64,000 nt of DNA from Steromphala cineraria (GCA_916613615.1 OU744736.1:5420330-5484329), one strand, 5' to 3'. Positions 12,634-26,344 are shown, counted from the stretch's first letter. Notes: generated by a model from the letters alone, not told the origin. Translations and numbers: made by a program.

Positions 12634-13175
12634 GGCCCTTGTTCCAGCTCTTGTATCGTCTAGGCTCTATTATTGTAACAGCATCCATTCAGGCATCAGT
12701 TCAAACCTCCAAAATACTTACCACCAGCAAGACCACTAAACGATCCCACATCACACCTGTTTTGAAAGAACTGCACTGGTTACCGGTCAGGGCCAGAATT
12801 GACTTTAAGATTCTCTGTTTGACATTCAAGTGCCTCCATGGCTTAGCTCTCTCCTACTTGTCAGAGATCCTTCATCCATATGTTCCTACACGCAACCTGC
12901 GTTCCAACACTCGAAATCTTCTGGTTGTACCACATAACAAACTTAAGACGTTTGGATACCGCTCATTCGCCCACTCTGCACCTGTGCTTTGGAACTCTCT
13001 ACCAAGTCACGTTGAGAGCTCGGGCACACTTGACATTTTTAAATCCAGACTTAAAACATACCTCTGCATATTATTTATCACAATGGACTGTATATATTAT
13101 TGTAAATATCCTGTCGCGCTTTAAGCATGCCTTAGGGTATGGAAAAGGCACCATATAAATATGCATTTATTATCA
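12634..13175 (+). pseudogene. 5'-truncated L2/CR1-like LINE, C-terminal end of reverse transcriptase ORF
   Basis: The frame contains ITPVLKELHWLPVRARI, FKILCLTFKCLHGLA and LWNSLP followed by LDIFKSRLKTYL, which is the conserved tail of the L2/CR1-type reverse transcriptase protein. An upstream piece, VSSRLYYCNS, is in another frame, so there is at least one frameshift near 12,700. The catalytic reverse transcriptase core is absent. After the stop the 3' end reads AAGGCACCATATAAATATGC, the usual non-coding tail of this group. It is a dead fragment and the 5' boundary is approximate. Confidence 0.85.
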
Positions 13176-13179
13176 TGGG

Positions 13180-14690
13180 ATTAAGAAAACATATACTTAT
13201 CATTTGCTCAAAGCTACATTACAAGATTCTAACATAGATAAGTATATACTGATTTCACCGAACTTGATGTGCACCACATTCAATGAATTCGAACAGAAGC
13301 TGAAAGCAGAGAACCATTACATACGAATGTATCAATTTGTAAATGAAAATCTAGGAAAGCATGTTAAGTTTTTATGACATTCAACGAGTTACAGACATTT
13401 TAAATGACCTATAGCAAAGAGTAGGATAAGTTCTTGTACGTCAATGAGTTTTTTTTGTAAATGTCAATTGAAAATGAACTAAAGTAAGTCAGTACCTACC
13501 ATATCAGTTACCTTGCTAATCAATTGAAGAAAATACCGAATCTCATACAAACAAGGCAAACACAGATGTTGTTATTCTTCATTCCATATTTACTTTGAAT
13601 TCTTTAAAAAAGAGTGGTTTAATGTTTGAGTTTAAGATATTTGTGCTTAGTTCAAGTGACCATTAAAATAAGGGAAGTACCATAAGATTCCACCATTTAA
13701 AGTATTTGTCAAATATAAAAGCATGCCTTGAAATTAAGTTCATTCATGAAAAGTTGTTCTTTATCACTAATCTTAAAGCATTACATATGCAAAAACACTT
13801 TGAAGAGGTTGAATGTGTGTTGTTCTTTTAATCTTTCCAAAGATCATGATCACAATAAGTAACAATGATAAAAACACATATCTGTTTGTAACAACTGCAT
13901 CACAGTTATCTGAAACAGACTAAATTGTTCTTCAAAATGTACTGTATCAGGATGTTTGAGTTGTGAATTGTTAACTTTGGCTTTGAGATATGATAAGCTG
14001 TGGTTATCTCAGCGGTGAACTGAGTTTTCCACATTCTTGTTATGTGTGTGTGATGGTCTTGCTGCCAGTGTCACGTGGACACCATACTGGAGAGACTAGC
14101 ATAACACATCTGTGATTAACAGTCTCCAAGGATGGGTGTGTGATAAACAGTCTAAGGGGAATATTTTCCAACACAAGACACTTATACGATTTATTCAATT
14201 GTCATGTTTACCGTTGTAGACCAGTCACTTGTACTTTTCTTTTAATTTTACATAATTTGTCATTTATAAGTAGTAGTTTCAATTAAAGATGTAGAATTAC
14301 CCTGTACTTCATTATATATTAAGTTGAAAGCCATATTTATTGTTCCTTCTATCATCTTTTCTCCTTTCCTGTTTCCCTTTTCCTTCTATTGCACTTGTTT
14401 TGAAGTATCCATTAAATGTTGAAACATTTCTTTCGTGCAGTTCTTTAACTTTAGTTAAAATTACCAGTCGTAGCATCTTACATTCCAGATAGTGCTTACA
14501 CTACAACAAGAGTTTTTAAATTATTTATTTATCATAAGTTTACAATGGGAGACAACTATTGTCCATGAAACCTGCATTTATAAGTTTATCACTTTAACTC
14601 CTACAGATGTGTCACCTATAAAATATCACAAAAACAAAAGGAAGATTGTACTTATACCAGTTATGCACTGCAATAGGTCGGAATAAGAGC
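13180..14690. other. No recognised feature
   Basis: This is AT-rich single-copy-looking DNA with no convincing frame, repeat or RNA gene by eye. It corresponds by position to 43-45 kb of the inverted arm, but I see no clear alignment. Confidence 0.5.
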
Positions 14691-14692
14691 CA

Positions 14693-15140
14693 AAGGTTAT
14701 TATAAAAACATGAAAGTTCAGTTCACTCCTGAAAACTTATATTTGGAATTGAAGTCATAGCTTTACGGAACACAAAGGAAACACAATCTGAAACGCAAAA
14801 GAAAAAGGCGAGGCCATATATCAATCATGAAGTATTACTTACCCTTTAAATAATATTGAGTAACATCCATTAAGATTAAGATGAGCTAAAGGTTATCATA
14901 ATATAATGAAAATTCAGTTCACTACTGAAAACTGACATTGTGAATCGAAGTCAAAGCTTAACGAAAGAGGGCAAAATATATGTGATATCTATGTTCCTTC
15001 AAGGAAAACACAATCTGAATGCCAAGGTATGACGAGGCCATTTATTAATCATGCAGTAACGCTGAAAATAATTTGAGTATCATCCATTAAGATTAAGATG
15101 ACAGTGGAAATCAACTCATATACAATACTTGTCCAGAGAA
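14693..15140 (+). repeat. Tandem duplication of about 200 bp with an empty insertion site
   Basis: The blocks AAAGGTTAT(T/C)AT, TTCAGTTCACT(C/A)CTGAAAACT, ACACAATCTGAA and ATCCATTAAGATTAAGATGA occur in both halves (14,693-14,887 and 14,888-15,110). The stretch 15,045-15,140 aligns with the flanks of the element at 41,586-42,811 on the reverse strand. Here AATAATTTGAGTATCATCCA is continuous, so this is the uninterrupted version of that insertion site. Confidence 0.7.
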
Positions 15141-15399
15141 TTCGTTGTCAGCGGTTTTTCATGATAAACGCGTAATCCTACATGTTTAGCTGATACTTAA
15201 CAGGGAAATTCGACATTTGACAAGAAAATTACAGTTTTGCATCAGAAGCACAAAGAATCTTTGATGGAGCTGAATATCAGACTTTCTTTCATTTGGCCTC
15301 AAAACATAAAGCATTTATGGAAAATCTTACATGTTCATATTAATGTTGGAACATAATATTTTTTCTTAGCGAAACTTGCAAACTTTATGCCCTTATTTC

Positions 15400-16300
15400 T
15401 GCCCATGAAACCTTTTACGTGTTTTATTATCTGTATCTTAAAGGCTTACCGAAACGGCTTTCTAAACCCTTATTGATTCTTATCTTACGCCTATCTAGAT
15501 ATTCATGAGCGAGAAGCTCGTCTCATGTAAATTCAAACTTCATTAATCTGCCTATTATATACATTGAATTACAGCAGCAAATGATTCCAGCCATTGACAA
15601 CAGTATCAGAAGATTCTTACTGTAACTCTTTAAGACTGTCAGCGCTGGGATAAATATTCATTACTTATGCAGGGCCATGGATCGAACCAGGATACCTTGG
15701 GGTCTCTAATTTCGATTGGTCTAGCATGAAAAGATCTTTTCTGGTCAAATCCTGTAATTTATTTCCCTTCAAAACATGACACGTTAAATATCAAATGTCC
15801 AAGACACATAACAGTAAGTTTCGGCGTGTGTTGCTGGTTTAAGATTTATCTCGACAATAGAAAGTTTTAATGTACAACATTTCTTGTATTGTAATGAGCA
15901 CAATTCATGCTATGTTTATGATATAATTGTAACTTTATTATTCAATGCTTGAAGAAAATAAAGGTGAGGTTACGTGAACATTTGACTGATCGCTACAATT
16001 AGCCATTTAAGATATGAGCTTCTGAAGAATTATCAATGCTGTAACATTTCCTTACAAGTTAATGTAACTGTAGGAATGGCTTAAGAGAGAAAACCTGATT
16101 GTTGATTACAACTAGAAAAACTTAAATAACCATTCTATTTACTGCTTTATAATGATGTCTAGCCAAAGAAGCAGATAATGATAGATTAACTAGATACATG
16201 TTTACTGTTTGATGTCACAAAGTTCGATCAAGACACAAGAATGTACAATTTGAATTCACACATAATTGTACATACATGTATAGGTGTTGTTTCAATTTTC
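15400..16300 (+). repeat. Segmental duplication unit C (inverted partner 40.0-41.2 kb)
   Basis: Strong reverse-strand matches include GCGAGAAGCTCGTCTCATG at 15,510 with 40,930-40,960, GACTGTCAGCGCTGGGAT at 15,633 with 40,820, and CAGGGCCATGGATCGAACCA at 15,670 with 40,790. At 16,150-16,240 it carries a frame-broken version of the exon-like frame found at 40.0-40.1 kb. Confidence 0.75.
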
Positions 16301-16984
16301 TGGTTTTTTTTTTTTTTTAAACATTTAAAAAAATAAACCATCAACACATTATACAAGTTGTCTGATTTTTATTTATAACTTTGTTCTTGAATGGGACTAT
16401 TTTTTTTATATGATAAGTCTCAAGGAATCTTTTGATAACAGGCGGTTGAAGTTCTGCTACGACCTTTTTATGTTACAAAATATATGAAAATAGGTAAAAC
16501 AGAACAATCTGACAATAAATACCAAGAAAAGGTCAATTTCAGACATATTTCCCTGTACAGGCAAAGACAATCTGTCTGGCGCATTATTTGCAGTAGACGT
16601 AAAATATAATAGTGATGACAACCAAGCGTCAATTATCAATAGCAGATTTGTGAATCATTCATAAAACTAGATCATATACAAAAGGCCGATCGAGTGACTC
16701 ATTAGATTCCTAATACGCTTTAATCTATTATGACAATCTCCCTACGGTTTCTTTTTCTATCAAACATTTGTGTTTCTCAAATATCCGAATCCTTTTATTA
16801 AAAAAAAACATATTTAGTATTATGTTGTGCTATTCAGGAATAAAGTAAAGTACCAGATAGTCTTGACTTAATAAGTCTCATTTGCTTTACACACAGTAAT
16901 TATAAAACATATTGCGAAAACATTAATTCGTGTTCTCAAGGAAAACATAATTTAACAGTTAAAGATAGATAATGCACATATTGT

Positions 16985-17116
16985 GCACTTATTGTGTATA
17001 TATGAACAGTGAACAGTGTTTAGCTTGTATATATGGACGATGTCAGCGCTTTGAGCATCGTCAGTGTGCGGTGGAAGTCAGCGCTATACAAATACCCTTA
17101 TTATTATTATTATTAT
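16985..17116 (+). repeat. L2/CR1-like LINE 3' end with ATT tail
   Basis: The sequence GAAGTCAGCGCTATACAAATA is followed by a run of TTATTATTATT, the standard 3' terminus of L2/CR1-like LINEs, which end in short tandem repeats rather than poly-A. Upstream, GATGTCAGCGCTTTGAGCAT belongs to the same tail. No coding part remains. Confidence 0.75.
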
Positions 17117-17229
17117 AGAGGTGATAATCTGAAAGAAAATTTGAAATGATATTTTTAACTATAGAATAAGTATTTTTCTCTGTTCAACTGCAGCACTGTC
17201 CCTGAATTCATAAAAAGTCAATCATTCTT

Positions 17230-17720
17230 GAATTCTTATTCAATTTCAAATTGATAAATTGAAGGCAAGTATTGCGTCTTTTGTCTATTTCAACCTGAGG
17301 TATTGTTTCTTAAAAAGCAAAATCCAACATATTGAACCATTATGTACATCGCAACTGCTTAGAATTTATGTCATCTAAATTCAAATCTCATTAATCTTTC
17401 AATATATATTCAATCACTTACAGACTTTTAACTAATACTGGTCCTTGATAACAGGACTATATAGTATATTGAAGCTGTTCTCGTTTAGGAACGCGGCAGC
17501 TTGAGTCGTTATTTATTTATTTCGTCTGTCAAAGAGGGCAATGTATTCGGCCCACTAAACATTGATTAAGCAAAACATCAGTTTTGTTTAAAAATTCACT
17601 GTATGATCCAATTCCAGTTGAATTTGCAGAAACAGTGTATTAGGATAATTGAAAAAAATATAATCATAGGGAAAGACATAAAACATGTATGGTTTGCCAT
17701 ATGAATGAAAAAATATTATA
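17230..17720 (+). repeat. Partial direct copy of the 10.06-10.6 kb unit
   Basis: It shares CAACCTGAGGT, GAAGCTGTTCTCGTT(T/A)AGGA, TCTGTCAAAGAGGGCAATG and CCACTAAACATTGATTAAGC with 10,080-10,380. It shows that the unit was also duplicated in tandem before or during the inverted duplication. No frame is conserved. Confidence 0.7.
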
Positions 17721-17724
17721 TATA

Positions 17725-18275
17725 CAAACCCCAAAAAGTTGAGCACCCGCCTGATTTTTCACAGAGGGGTGTACTTCATTGAAGTATACTATGAGACTGA
17801 GAAAAAGAGATAAGCAAAACCAATTTTTATTGAGTGAAAAATTATTTAGTCAGTTGCAAGAGAAGTTTTGTAATCGTGTGGGCACTGAAAGTGCATGACA
17901 ATAAAGAGGGAAATGGACATGCAATTTCATCAAAAACACATGGATATTTAAATATTGTCAATTCAAGCTCTTGGTGTGTGCCATCCGATCAAAGCAGCGT
18001 AAATAAAGTGCATCAGTGTTTCAAGAATCACAAAACATTAGTTACATGTGGTGCAACAATATGCACGAATATCTGCAGCCATTCTTCTTGGCATACCCCT
18101 GATCAGGTTCACTTATTATTCCATCGGTATCTGCTGCCACTCATCCTGAAGAGCAGCCTCCAGTTCCCCCAGGTTTTGTACAGGAGGATCCCTTCTTTGT
18201 ATCCTACAATCCAAAATGTCCCAAGCATGCTCGATTGGGTTCAAATCAGGTGACATCGCTGGCCATGGAATTAGT
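17725..18275 (-). pseudogene. Tc1/mariner transposase fragment (C-terminal half)
   Basis: Read on the minus strand from 18,272, the frame gives WPAMSPDLNPIEHAWDIL and then ELEAALQDEWQQIP, which is the conserved region around the last catalytic acidic residue of DD34E transposases (cut-and-paste integrase fold). Two stops follow, and then MPRRMAADIRALL. The left edge has a TA-flanked end, ACAAACCCCAAAAAGTTGAG, typical of a Tc1 terminal repeat. Everything upstream of the PDLNPIE motif is missing, so the copy is deleted and inactive. Confidence 0.85.
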
Positions 18276-18569
18276 GTTAGTTATTTTTGAATCCAACACA
18301 TGAAAGTTATAATGTTTTGACGTAAGTATATTCATTAATTAATCTTTAAATTTCATAAAAAGTAAACCCCTTTACAATTATATTTATCTCATCAATTTGA
18401 ATAATGAACTTTTGAAAATTTGAACTATGCATGAAATATGTGGTTACAGAAAAACTGATAGTATTTTTGATACCATTTACAACCTACAATGTAGTTATGG
18501 CTGTTTCGGGCTATATTTCCACACTCAATTAATTGCATTCCGACTTTAATACTACGATACAAAAAATTT

Positions 18570-18670
18570 GCTTACCACATTCGACCTATTAAGCGCCCTG
18601 GTCTTAATCATTCAGTTGAATGATGTACATGTTTCTATATTCTCGAACTGCATATAATTTTTGTGCAAAA
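18570..18670 (+). repeat. Dispersed repeat with TATTAAGCGCCC end (partner at 61.07 kb)
   Basis: CGACCTATTAAGCGCCCTGG, then TCTTAATCATTCAGT, then CTCGAACTGCATATA match 61,075-61,180. The 61 kb copy has about 26 extra bases after GCGCCC. It is likely one end of a decayed DNA transposon. Confidence 0.6.
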
Positions 18671-18796
18671 AGTTACTCTTTTACTCCTATTAACTTATAA
18701 ACCTGGCCATAAGCATTCACGATATTCTTAACTTCTGGCTCGCTTTTAATTCAAATTTAGAAATATATTGTATGATATGATGATGAAAGTCAGTTA

Positions 18797-20782
18797 GTCA
18801 AGTCAAGTCTTTAATTTGTATGAAGGCCATCGGCCCATATACAAGAATACATAGTTATAGGTAGTGAATAAAATACATACATAATACAAGTTTGAAATAG
18901 TTCATTAACATGAAGAAGAATTAGCTAGCAAGGTGATTTTGCCTTAATTCAAAACTCAGACATATATATCTACATAAATTGTTCTGTAATTCTCCAGATG
19001 TAGAGGATAATAGTTGATTAAATTTATAGATTGATAGGTTTTCATAATACAATTGTGGCACATAAAGGCTTCTCAAGTTAGCATTATATTTACAAATCAA
19101 TATAAAATGAAATTCATCCTCGATTCCTATGTTACACAATGGACATAAACGTTGATTGTAATTAATTCCCAGACACCGTCCCTCGTTTGCTTTTAGTTTA
19201 AGAATACCCGCTCTAATCCTTATAAAGATATTTCTATGTTTTTTATTAGTCAATAACGTGAGATATTTCTCAGGTACTAGGAGGCTTTTATATTGTCTAT
19301 ACAACTTATATCTAGAACTTTCCTGGATTGTACTACTCCATCTCTGTATATACATTTCAATTGAAACTCTTTTAAACATCTGAATAAATAACGCTTGGTT
19401 TCCGACACCTTGAAATTACCAAACATAACCAAAACCATACGAAAACAATAAATTACGTAGAGATGAAACGTAGTTATCTTAACCACAATTATCATAATAC
19501 ATCAACATTTCAAATGCTTTTTTGGGAATTCTCTGCTGAAACATATTTACAAGTTTAAGCCAATATTTTATAAAACGACATTGTGCATTTATGTACAGTG
19601 GGAAACGACCACATTCACCATAAGCAATGACATTTGGTGTTTGTTTACCAACATTTAAAAACTGCTTACAAGCTATTAAATGTACTTGTTCAAAGATCTT
19701 GAAGAAAACAGAAAAGTCCACAGTATCTAATTTATATAAATGATGAATAACTTCTAAAAGAGACCTTTTCCCCCGAGAAGATAAGTCCAAAATACACTTA
19801 TTAAACTTACAAGATGATGCAAACGGAATACCTAGATATCTATATGAGTCAACGGTCAAAATACGTTCTCCTTTGTAAAACCATTTTTCATTTTGGGATA
19901 ACGGATTTCCTCTCCTAAAAACAACAATATTTGTTTTCTCTAGATTTACGGCTAATCCCCACTTATCTGCATATGATTCTATAATTGATAACTGTCTATG
20001 AAGACCAGATATAACATCAGATACTAAAATTACATCATCAGCAAATGAAAGCAGTAAGATTTCGAGCATGTCGGAAATAACTGGACCCAAAACTTTTCAT
20101 GTTCTGCTATTTCAAATGATAATTCGTTTATAAAGAAGGAAAATAATAGGGGGCTCAATATGCATCCCTGTCTTAAACCCAAAGGACGTTCAAAATAATC
20201 AGTTAAAACATTTTGACTCTTTACAAAAGCTTGAACAGAGTCATAAATACTTTTTAGTGCTCTAAGCATCTTGCCATTTAAGCCAGATGAATATAGACAT
20301 TTCCTTAATTTGTTACGGTCTATCGAGTCGAAAGCCTTCCGGAAATCGACAAAGGGGACATATAATTTCTTTTTTCTCTTCAATAAAGTTTTTTGTATGA
20401 TGGCGTATAATGTAAAAATGTGATCAATTGCGGAATAACCGCTTCTAAATCCTTCCTGGGATTCTGATAGTTTGTCTCGTATATTAGCCCACTTTGACAG
20501 TCTTACATTGAGTATGCTCGTGTAAACTTTGCTCAGAATACATAGAATTGAAATTCCTCTATAGTTATCAGGATTATCGTTATAACCTTTCTTTTGCAGT
20601 GGGATAATTATAGCCTTTGACCACTGTTCCGGGAAAACAGCATCATCAAACATCTTATTAAATAATGTTCTTAGATATGGGCTTATAATGGATTCTGAAC
20701 ATTTTAGCATTTCAATTATAATATGATCATTTCCTGGGGATTATCCATTCTTTAAATGGTGAATTGCATCATGTATTTCAAC
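18797..20782 (-). pseudogene. 5'-truncated non-LTR retrotransposon with reverse transcriptase, flanked by a 14-bp target duplication
   Basis: On the minus strand the reverse transcriptase reads AIHHLKNG, a stop, SPGND, then PDNYRGISIL, EGFRSGYSAIDHIFTLY, VDFRKAFDSIDR, GLRQGCILSPLLF and the catalytic SFADDVILVSD at about 20,045-20,010. A C-terminal C-x2-C-x8-H-x4-C knuckle (CPLC, then EDEFHFILIC) is near 19,130. The protein is broken by that early stop and by frame changes near 20,070, 19,490 and 19,370. The 3' tail reads TATATGGGCCGATGGCCTTC. The sequence ATGAAAGTCAGTTA occurs at 18,783-18,796 and again at 20,783-20,796, which fits a target-site duplication and places the truncation exactly at 20,782. 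The endonuclease domain is absent. Clade is not resolved (I/Jockey-like group). Confidence 0.9.
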
Positions 20783-20796
20783 ATGAAAGTCAGTTA

Positions 20797-21700
20797 AAAT
20801 GTCTATTACGTTTAAGTGGACTAGGAAATTAGACGTTTATTTAGTTTCCATTAGACTTTCAAACAAGGTAAATGGACATAACTCAACATAAATCTTGTCT
20901 GAAAAAAGGAACATTTATTGTCTATTAGTTCAGTAAATGTAATAGTTTTTGACAAATTTAACGCCAACATTTGTATAGGTATTTGAAGAAGTTTCAGATG
21001 GCCCAGCTCCGTCTGAGACCTTCTAATTGTATCTGAAAGTGATGTTCTTAGGTATTTCGAAAAGTTTCAGATGGCTCGTATAAAAGTAGCCTAGCTATTT
21101 TAACCAAGAAGTGATGTTCGTAATTCAAATGTGAATAATATTCTATCAACCATTTCTAACTTTTAAACAAAGATTCTTCCATCTGGAAATTCTCTACTTC
21201 ATAATATTTTTTTATTTATTTTCAAATCTGCTAATAATTTAATTTGCCAAGCCAATAAGATATAAATACATATTTTTACATTACAATTTAAACTCGCTTC
21301 AATTGGCCACCTAAGTACATTTAGGATAAATAATTTTATTCTTGCTTTCTTTTTTTTACTTTCTTTCAAAAGGTACATATCCATACATCCAAATTTAACT
21401 TCATTATAATTTATGAATAATAGTAGTTTATGTCAGATGTATTGAACACAGATTAACACAGAAATTACAAAAGTGAAACTATATATATTTCAAGATTCCG
21501 ACGATATAACTGCAAACTACAAGAAATCATCTTATTTTGAGTTAAAGTTTCAATTTGACTTTTATGTTTGCCATTTGAGTTTATTCATTCACGTGAATTA
21601 GATAAACCCTAATCAATTAAGTCATGAAACACCATATATCAGCTTAAGTGAAAGTATATCACTTTATACTAAAATTAAACTTTATAGAATTGAATTCTTA
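20797..21700. other. No recognised gene; short imperfect duplication
   Basis: The only structure seen is a pair of similar stretches at about 20,977-21,005 and 21,047-21,080 (AGGTATTT(C)GAA(G/A)AAGTTTCAGATGGC). The remainder is plain AT-rich sequence. Confidence 0.5.
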
Positions 21701-24700
21701 ATGTTTAGTACATCGATGGAAAGGAACAAACATCTTTCATAAGCTTATTGACCATGTTATCATAAATCAATCTTATCAACTCCTATACATTGTGTAATTG
21801 TCACACGTCTTGTGACCTTCCTGTACTGTAGTCAATCAAAGTCAAATTAGAGGAGAATATTTGATTATGTGTCTTCCTTTTTGTTTTTTAAAATGAGTAA
21901 CTGTATCAAGTTCTGATTCAACCTTTGATAAAAAACATTTTGGAGTTTGCAAAAGGCAATTGTTGATTTACTGTTACAAACAATATTTTCATTATAGTTT
22001 TGTACTAAAGACTTTGAACTATATTTAGCAATATGTTTGTTACTTTTGTAACATGAAATTACAATCAATGGTACAAGTACACGTAGAACAATTGAATGGG
22101 GGAACTTATAAAATCATCTGGAATCCTTTTCAACAGTTATCGAAACGTTTATTGTCATTTGTACCAAAAGAATTATACCCTTGTGTCTAGCCCATTTGAT
22201 GAATTCCTGGTACTGGGGCCAATTGATAAATTCTTTATTGCCAACATCAAAGACAAATGTTCGTTTATAACCAGTAGACAAGATCGAGATAGAGTCTTGC
22301 TATTGATTTTGTAAATCTTATATCTATAAAGTTATTGTTATAAAGTCAGGAGCATGGAGAATTTATGGACAGTGTCTTCTTGAAGCCAAGTTACATTAAC
22401 GATGTAAACTGATTCTAAATTACAAGATAATGTCATGGTTTTATTCATATTGATTTAAATTTGTTGCATTATATATGCAATGATTCCTGTCGATTTATTC
22501 TCTCATGGAGCTCAATTTGACAAAACTTTACTCACATATTCTGTGTAGTTGGTCCAGTCTTGGAATGAGGGTCACTTTGTGCATAAGTTTCCGATTGATT
22601 GCACTGCCAGGAGGGTAAACATTTGATTGTAAGAAACCAATGTAAGGTGACACAGATTGCATGTTATTATCAGGTGAATGGGTTTTAGAATTAAGTGTTA
22701 TCAAATGTTTCTGACGGAGTAGGACTTGAAATTGTGTCCCTTATAATGACTGAATGTATGTGACGAGACGTGACTCGCTTAATGTGTTATATGATTGTAT
22801 ATGTTAGGTCCACTTGTTAATTACAAAATCTAAATTAATATTATCAAATCTGATGATAAAAAAGACAATATTAATTTGGAACTGAAATTTTACAATCAGA
22901 AATTCTTTTTCGTCATCAAAGTTCACTGTTTGATGTTGGAGAATAACCGAAGTTTGATTTCATTACTAACATCATGTTACACATGATCATCTTGGATTTG
23001 GTATGAAACATGAAAACTAAAACAAATATAAGGATGAATTTCGTATGACAATTCAATAAAAGTTAAAATCTTCTTACATATTACAATATCAAGAAATGTA
23101 TACCCTTTCTTTGTGATTAATCATGTCTCTTTCCAATACCATATATACTCCTTTGAGGTAGAATAATTTACTCTTCGTGAGTATGTGACAATGACGTGAA
23201 TATCTGATTTAAAAACAACTGAAAATTAAATGAAGCTGTATTTTTTTTTAAATTTAGGTTTCAATAACTCATCCATGTCAAAGAACATATGAATCAATCA
23301 TTGAATTGTAATGAATTACCAAATCGTTTTACCTTGAGTAAAATGATGTCAAGGTAAATGTTTATATTTATGTATGTTAAAAAGTAGAAGATCATAATTT
23401 ACATGTATGGTTGCTTGTTACCATCAATTAACACGAACACAGTACTTTCCTTACCTGGGTAATGCAGTTTCTAAGGTTACATTGTTCTCCATTGTGGTAC
23501 TGTATCATTTCCACCAGTGCCTTTGTATGGTAACTATACAATGTAGTAATTACAACTACCAGTAACATGGACATTTGTAACCTGTAACTTGTAATATAAG
23601 ATGATTTACTTAATTTTGTAGACGTAACATTGGTCCGAAGTGCTTGATGTACATGTCAACTGAAAATGAAAGAAAACTTGTCTTATCTTCCATTTCAGTT
23701 ACCTGTTTGATTTATAGATAACAACATTAATATTGTAACTATTGCAACAAGGCAAGGATTAGATTTAATGTAGTTGCATAATAGAGGAGGCTTGTTTACT
23801 AAAGAATCAATGGAAATAAAGCTAAAGATACTTCAATGAATCCATCAAGGATTGTTAATTATTAACAGACCGTTTGTTTTATGATAGACCAAGTCATTGC
23901 TCAATAATAAGCCTGACTGCCATTGAATGAAACAAAAGTATTAATTGTGTAATGGTTCCGCATTTGGCTTCAGAATGGGCCCTGTTTACCTGATTCATTT
24001 GACTCATATATGGCTGATCAAATTAGAAAATCACCATACGTCAGTTTAAGAGCACCAGGATCTTTTGATACTTTTTTCATTCTTTTACCATTGGAATTAA
24101 ATGATAGCCATAACACTTGTTAAAATTTTTCTACTGTGTATTGAACTGATGGCATGTGGAAAAACTTTGCTGTGATTTTCGACATCAACAATAATTCATT
24201 TCTGTTTATGCACTCTGCTGTGTCAAGAACAAGAACATTGATCTTCTTATGCTAGTTTATCTCAGGGTTGTGGTAGTTTTTAGTTAAGTTATTAGAGAAC
24301 ATCTCTCTATAAAACGTAAATTTTTTACCGTATTTTTAATCTTACATTTATTGATTTACAACTAACCTCTTTTTCAAAGCAAAGTCATGGGGTTTATATA
24401 TATCATAACACTATTGAATTAATAATGCTAAATACAATCGATGCAAGCAATATTTTGAGTAACAAGCTTTCGGCCTAAACACATATCTTGCAAATGATAT
24501 CAAAGAATGATGAGAATTAATTAAGCCGTTGCAAATAATGTATATATTTATAATATCTCTTGTTCGTAAATTATCTCAATTGAAATCCAAAGTGTCTTTT
24601 AATCTGAATTACCGTGGCACATGTAAAATATTTCTAGTCAATTCGAACATGTATGTTTGTCATCAATTAGGTCTTGAACTAAAATACTTACCGAATTGTT

Positions 24701-26344
24701 CTGAACATTTCCTAAAGACATGTAGAGTGTCAGACTTATTAAGACAACTGTTTGTTCAAGTGATGCATCTTTTCCGATTGTGATAAATAGATACAGGACT
24801 TCTCTTGCCTGCACAACATGGGAGTGTTAAATTTTGGTTTATTCAAAAAAGCTGTTGAAATCAATCGATATTTCATCACTTAGGGTAGTTCTAGTACTGA
24901 AAGTGTGATGTTTAAAACCAAATGTCACTTGAGGAATCAATATTTCATGCTAGAATCATGAATGAGCCCCAAAAGTATAGCAGTTATCTGTTTTACGAAT
25001 TCAGAAAGTTTAAAAAGGTTTTTGGTTGTTCAAAAGGAAGAAATGTCGTCATGGGCCATATCAAATTTACTGAACCTTTTCAATGAAATAGTGTATTTTT
25101 TTCATGAATATTAGATTTCATAACTTCAATTTTAACGATCAAGGACTGCTCCACGGTGGTATATGTTAATTGTTATTGTGAGGGAGATGGAGACTGAGTG
25201 CAATGAAAATGCCTTGCCTTGGTGAAATACACAACTGCCAAGGACACAATTTTGATGTCTCTAAAGGTGTCGTTATTACTAAACTAAATTATGATAACTG
25301 CTTCAAACGCTTCACGTTTGTTTACTTGCTCTATTCAATGCAATGCATTTGTTTCTAAGGAGTGGCTCCATATTGAATATTTAGAATTAGAATTTGAAAA
25401 TCACTCTTTATTTTTCCATACTATGAAATTTTGCACGAGAGACCACACGATACCATTATCAGCTAAACGTAACTTAAAAAATGAACAAGGGTTTCTCCTC
25501 TCTTTAAGTTCAGATGAAGTTTATATCTAGGTAAAAACAAAATCTAAATTACATGATGTTTACACCAAGAAACACTTGTTATAAATGAAGATGTAGCAAA
25601 TGGAGTCTTCTGAACAGACTCTGAAAAGCAAATAAAAACGAAAGGAAATATTTACTGACGTATATGAAAAAGAAGTTATCATTAGAAATGAAGACAAATT
25701 CTATGGGTATTGCATTTGTAGTTAGTAGTTGTAGACACAGTTTTGTTTATAGTTGGTTGAAACAAATGAACCCTTCCATAATTAATCCAAACTGCTCAAT
25801 TATGATGTTAATTCATGGATATAAACAAACATAATTGGATACTTAACTTTTTTTCTGATGCAGAGATTGAGCAAATGTTTTGAGTTAATTGTTCTTGAAG
25901 TTCATCAAAGAGCACTCCAAATTTTCTGCTTTGACATATCAAGTTAAGCAATCTATAATGAAGATGATTTATATTTCCCCATTGGGAGGACTTAAGGTAA
26001 TTTGTCTTTCCTCTTGTGTTTACGAAGGCAATTTATGAGGCTTTTATGGCCTCTGTATTGGATCAACGTTATTTAGATTCTTTGCCAACGTTATAGAATT
26101 GAATAAATAGACTACTTGATTGAACTTGTAACTATTAATTCTACCTTTCAATTGCAAGATAAAATGGGTAAGACCTTCAGAATTGTTGAGGCTTTCTCAT
26201 ATCTCAAAACCAAATCCATTCTACTTTTTTTCAGTTAATTAAATGTTTTTATGGAGGATACAATTTAGAAGGCATTTCTGACAAATCCGAAGATCTTTGC
26301 ATTAACTTTGAATAAGTTAATTGACCATTTAGACTGTTCCATTC
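21700..26344 (+). repeat. Segmental duplication unit D (inverted partner 56.9-63.9 kb)
   Basis: Reverse-strand matches run in order: 22,600-22,740 with 63,730-63,860; 23,100-23,190 with 63,160-63,240; 24,640-24,840 with 59,640-59,830; 25,310-25,440 with 58,500-58,620; 25,910-26,050 with 57,230-57,380; 26,320 with about 56,865. Part of it (22,180-22,320 and 22,580-22,740) also matches unit A in direct orientation. The open frames at 22.1, 24.5 and 25.3 kb are not preserved in the partners, where indels break them, so I read the unit as non-coding. Confidence 0.75.

Noticed and set aside
17834..18253. 139-residue plus-strand frame
   Set aside because: It is the antisense shadow of the Tc1/mariner transposase fragment.
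22096..22314. 72-residue frame in unit D
   Set aside because: The homologous stretches at 1,260-1,440 and 52,230-52,400 have stops and indels in every frame.
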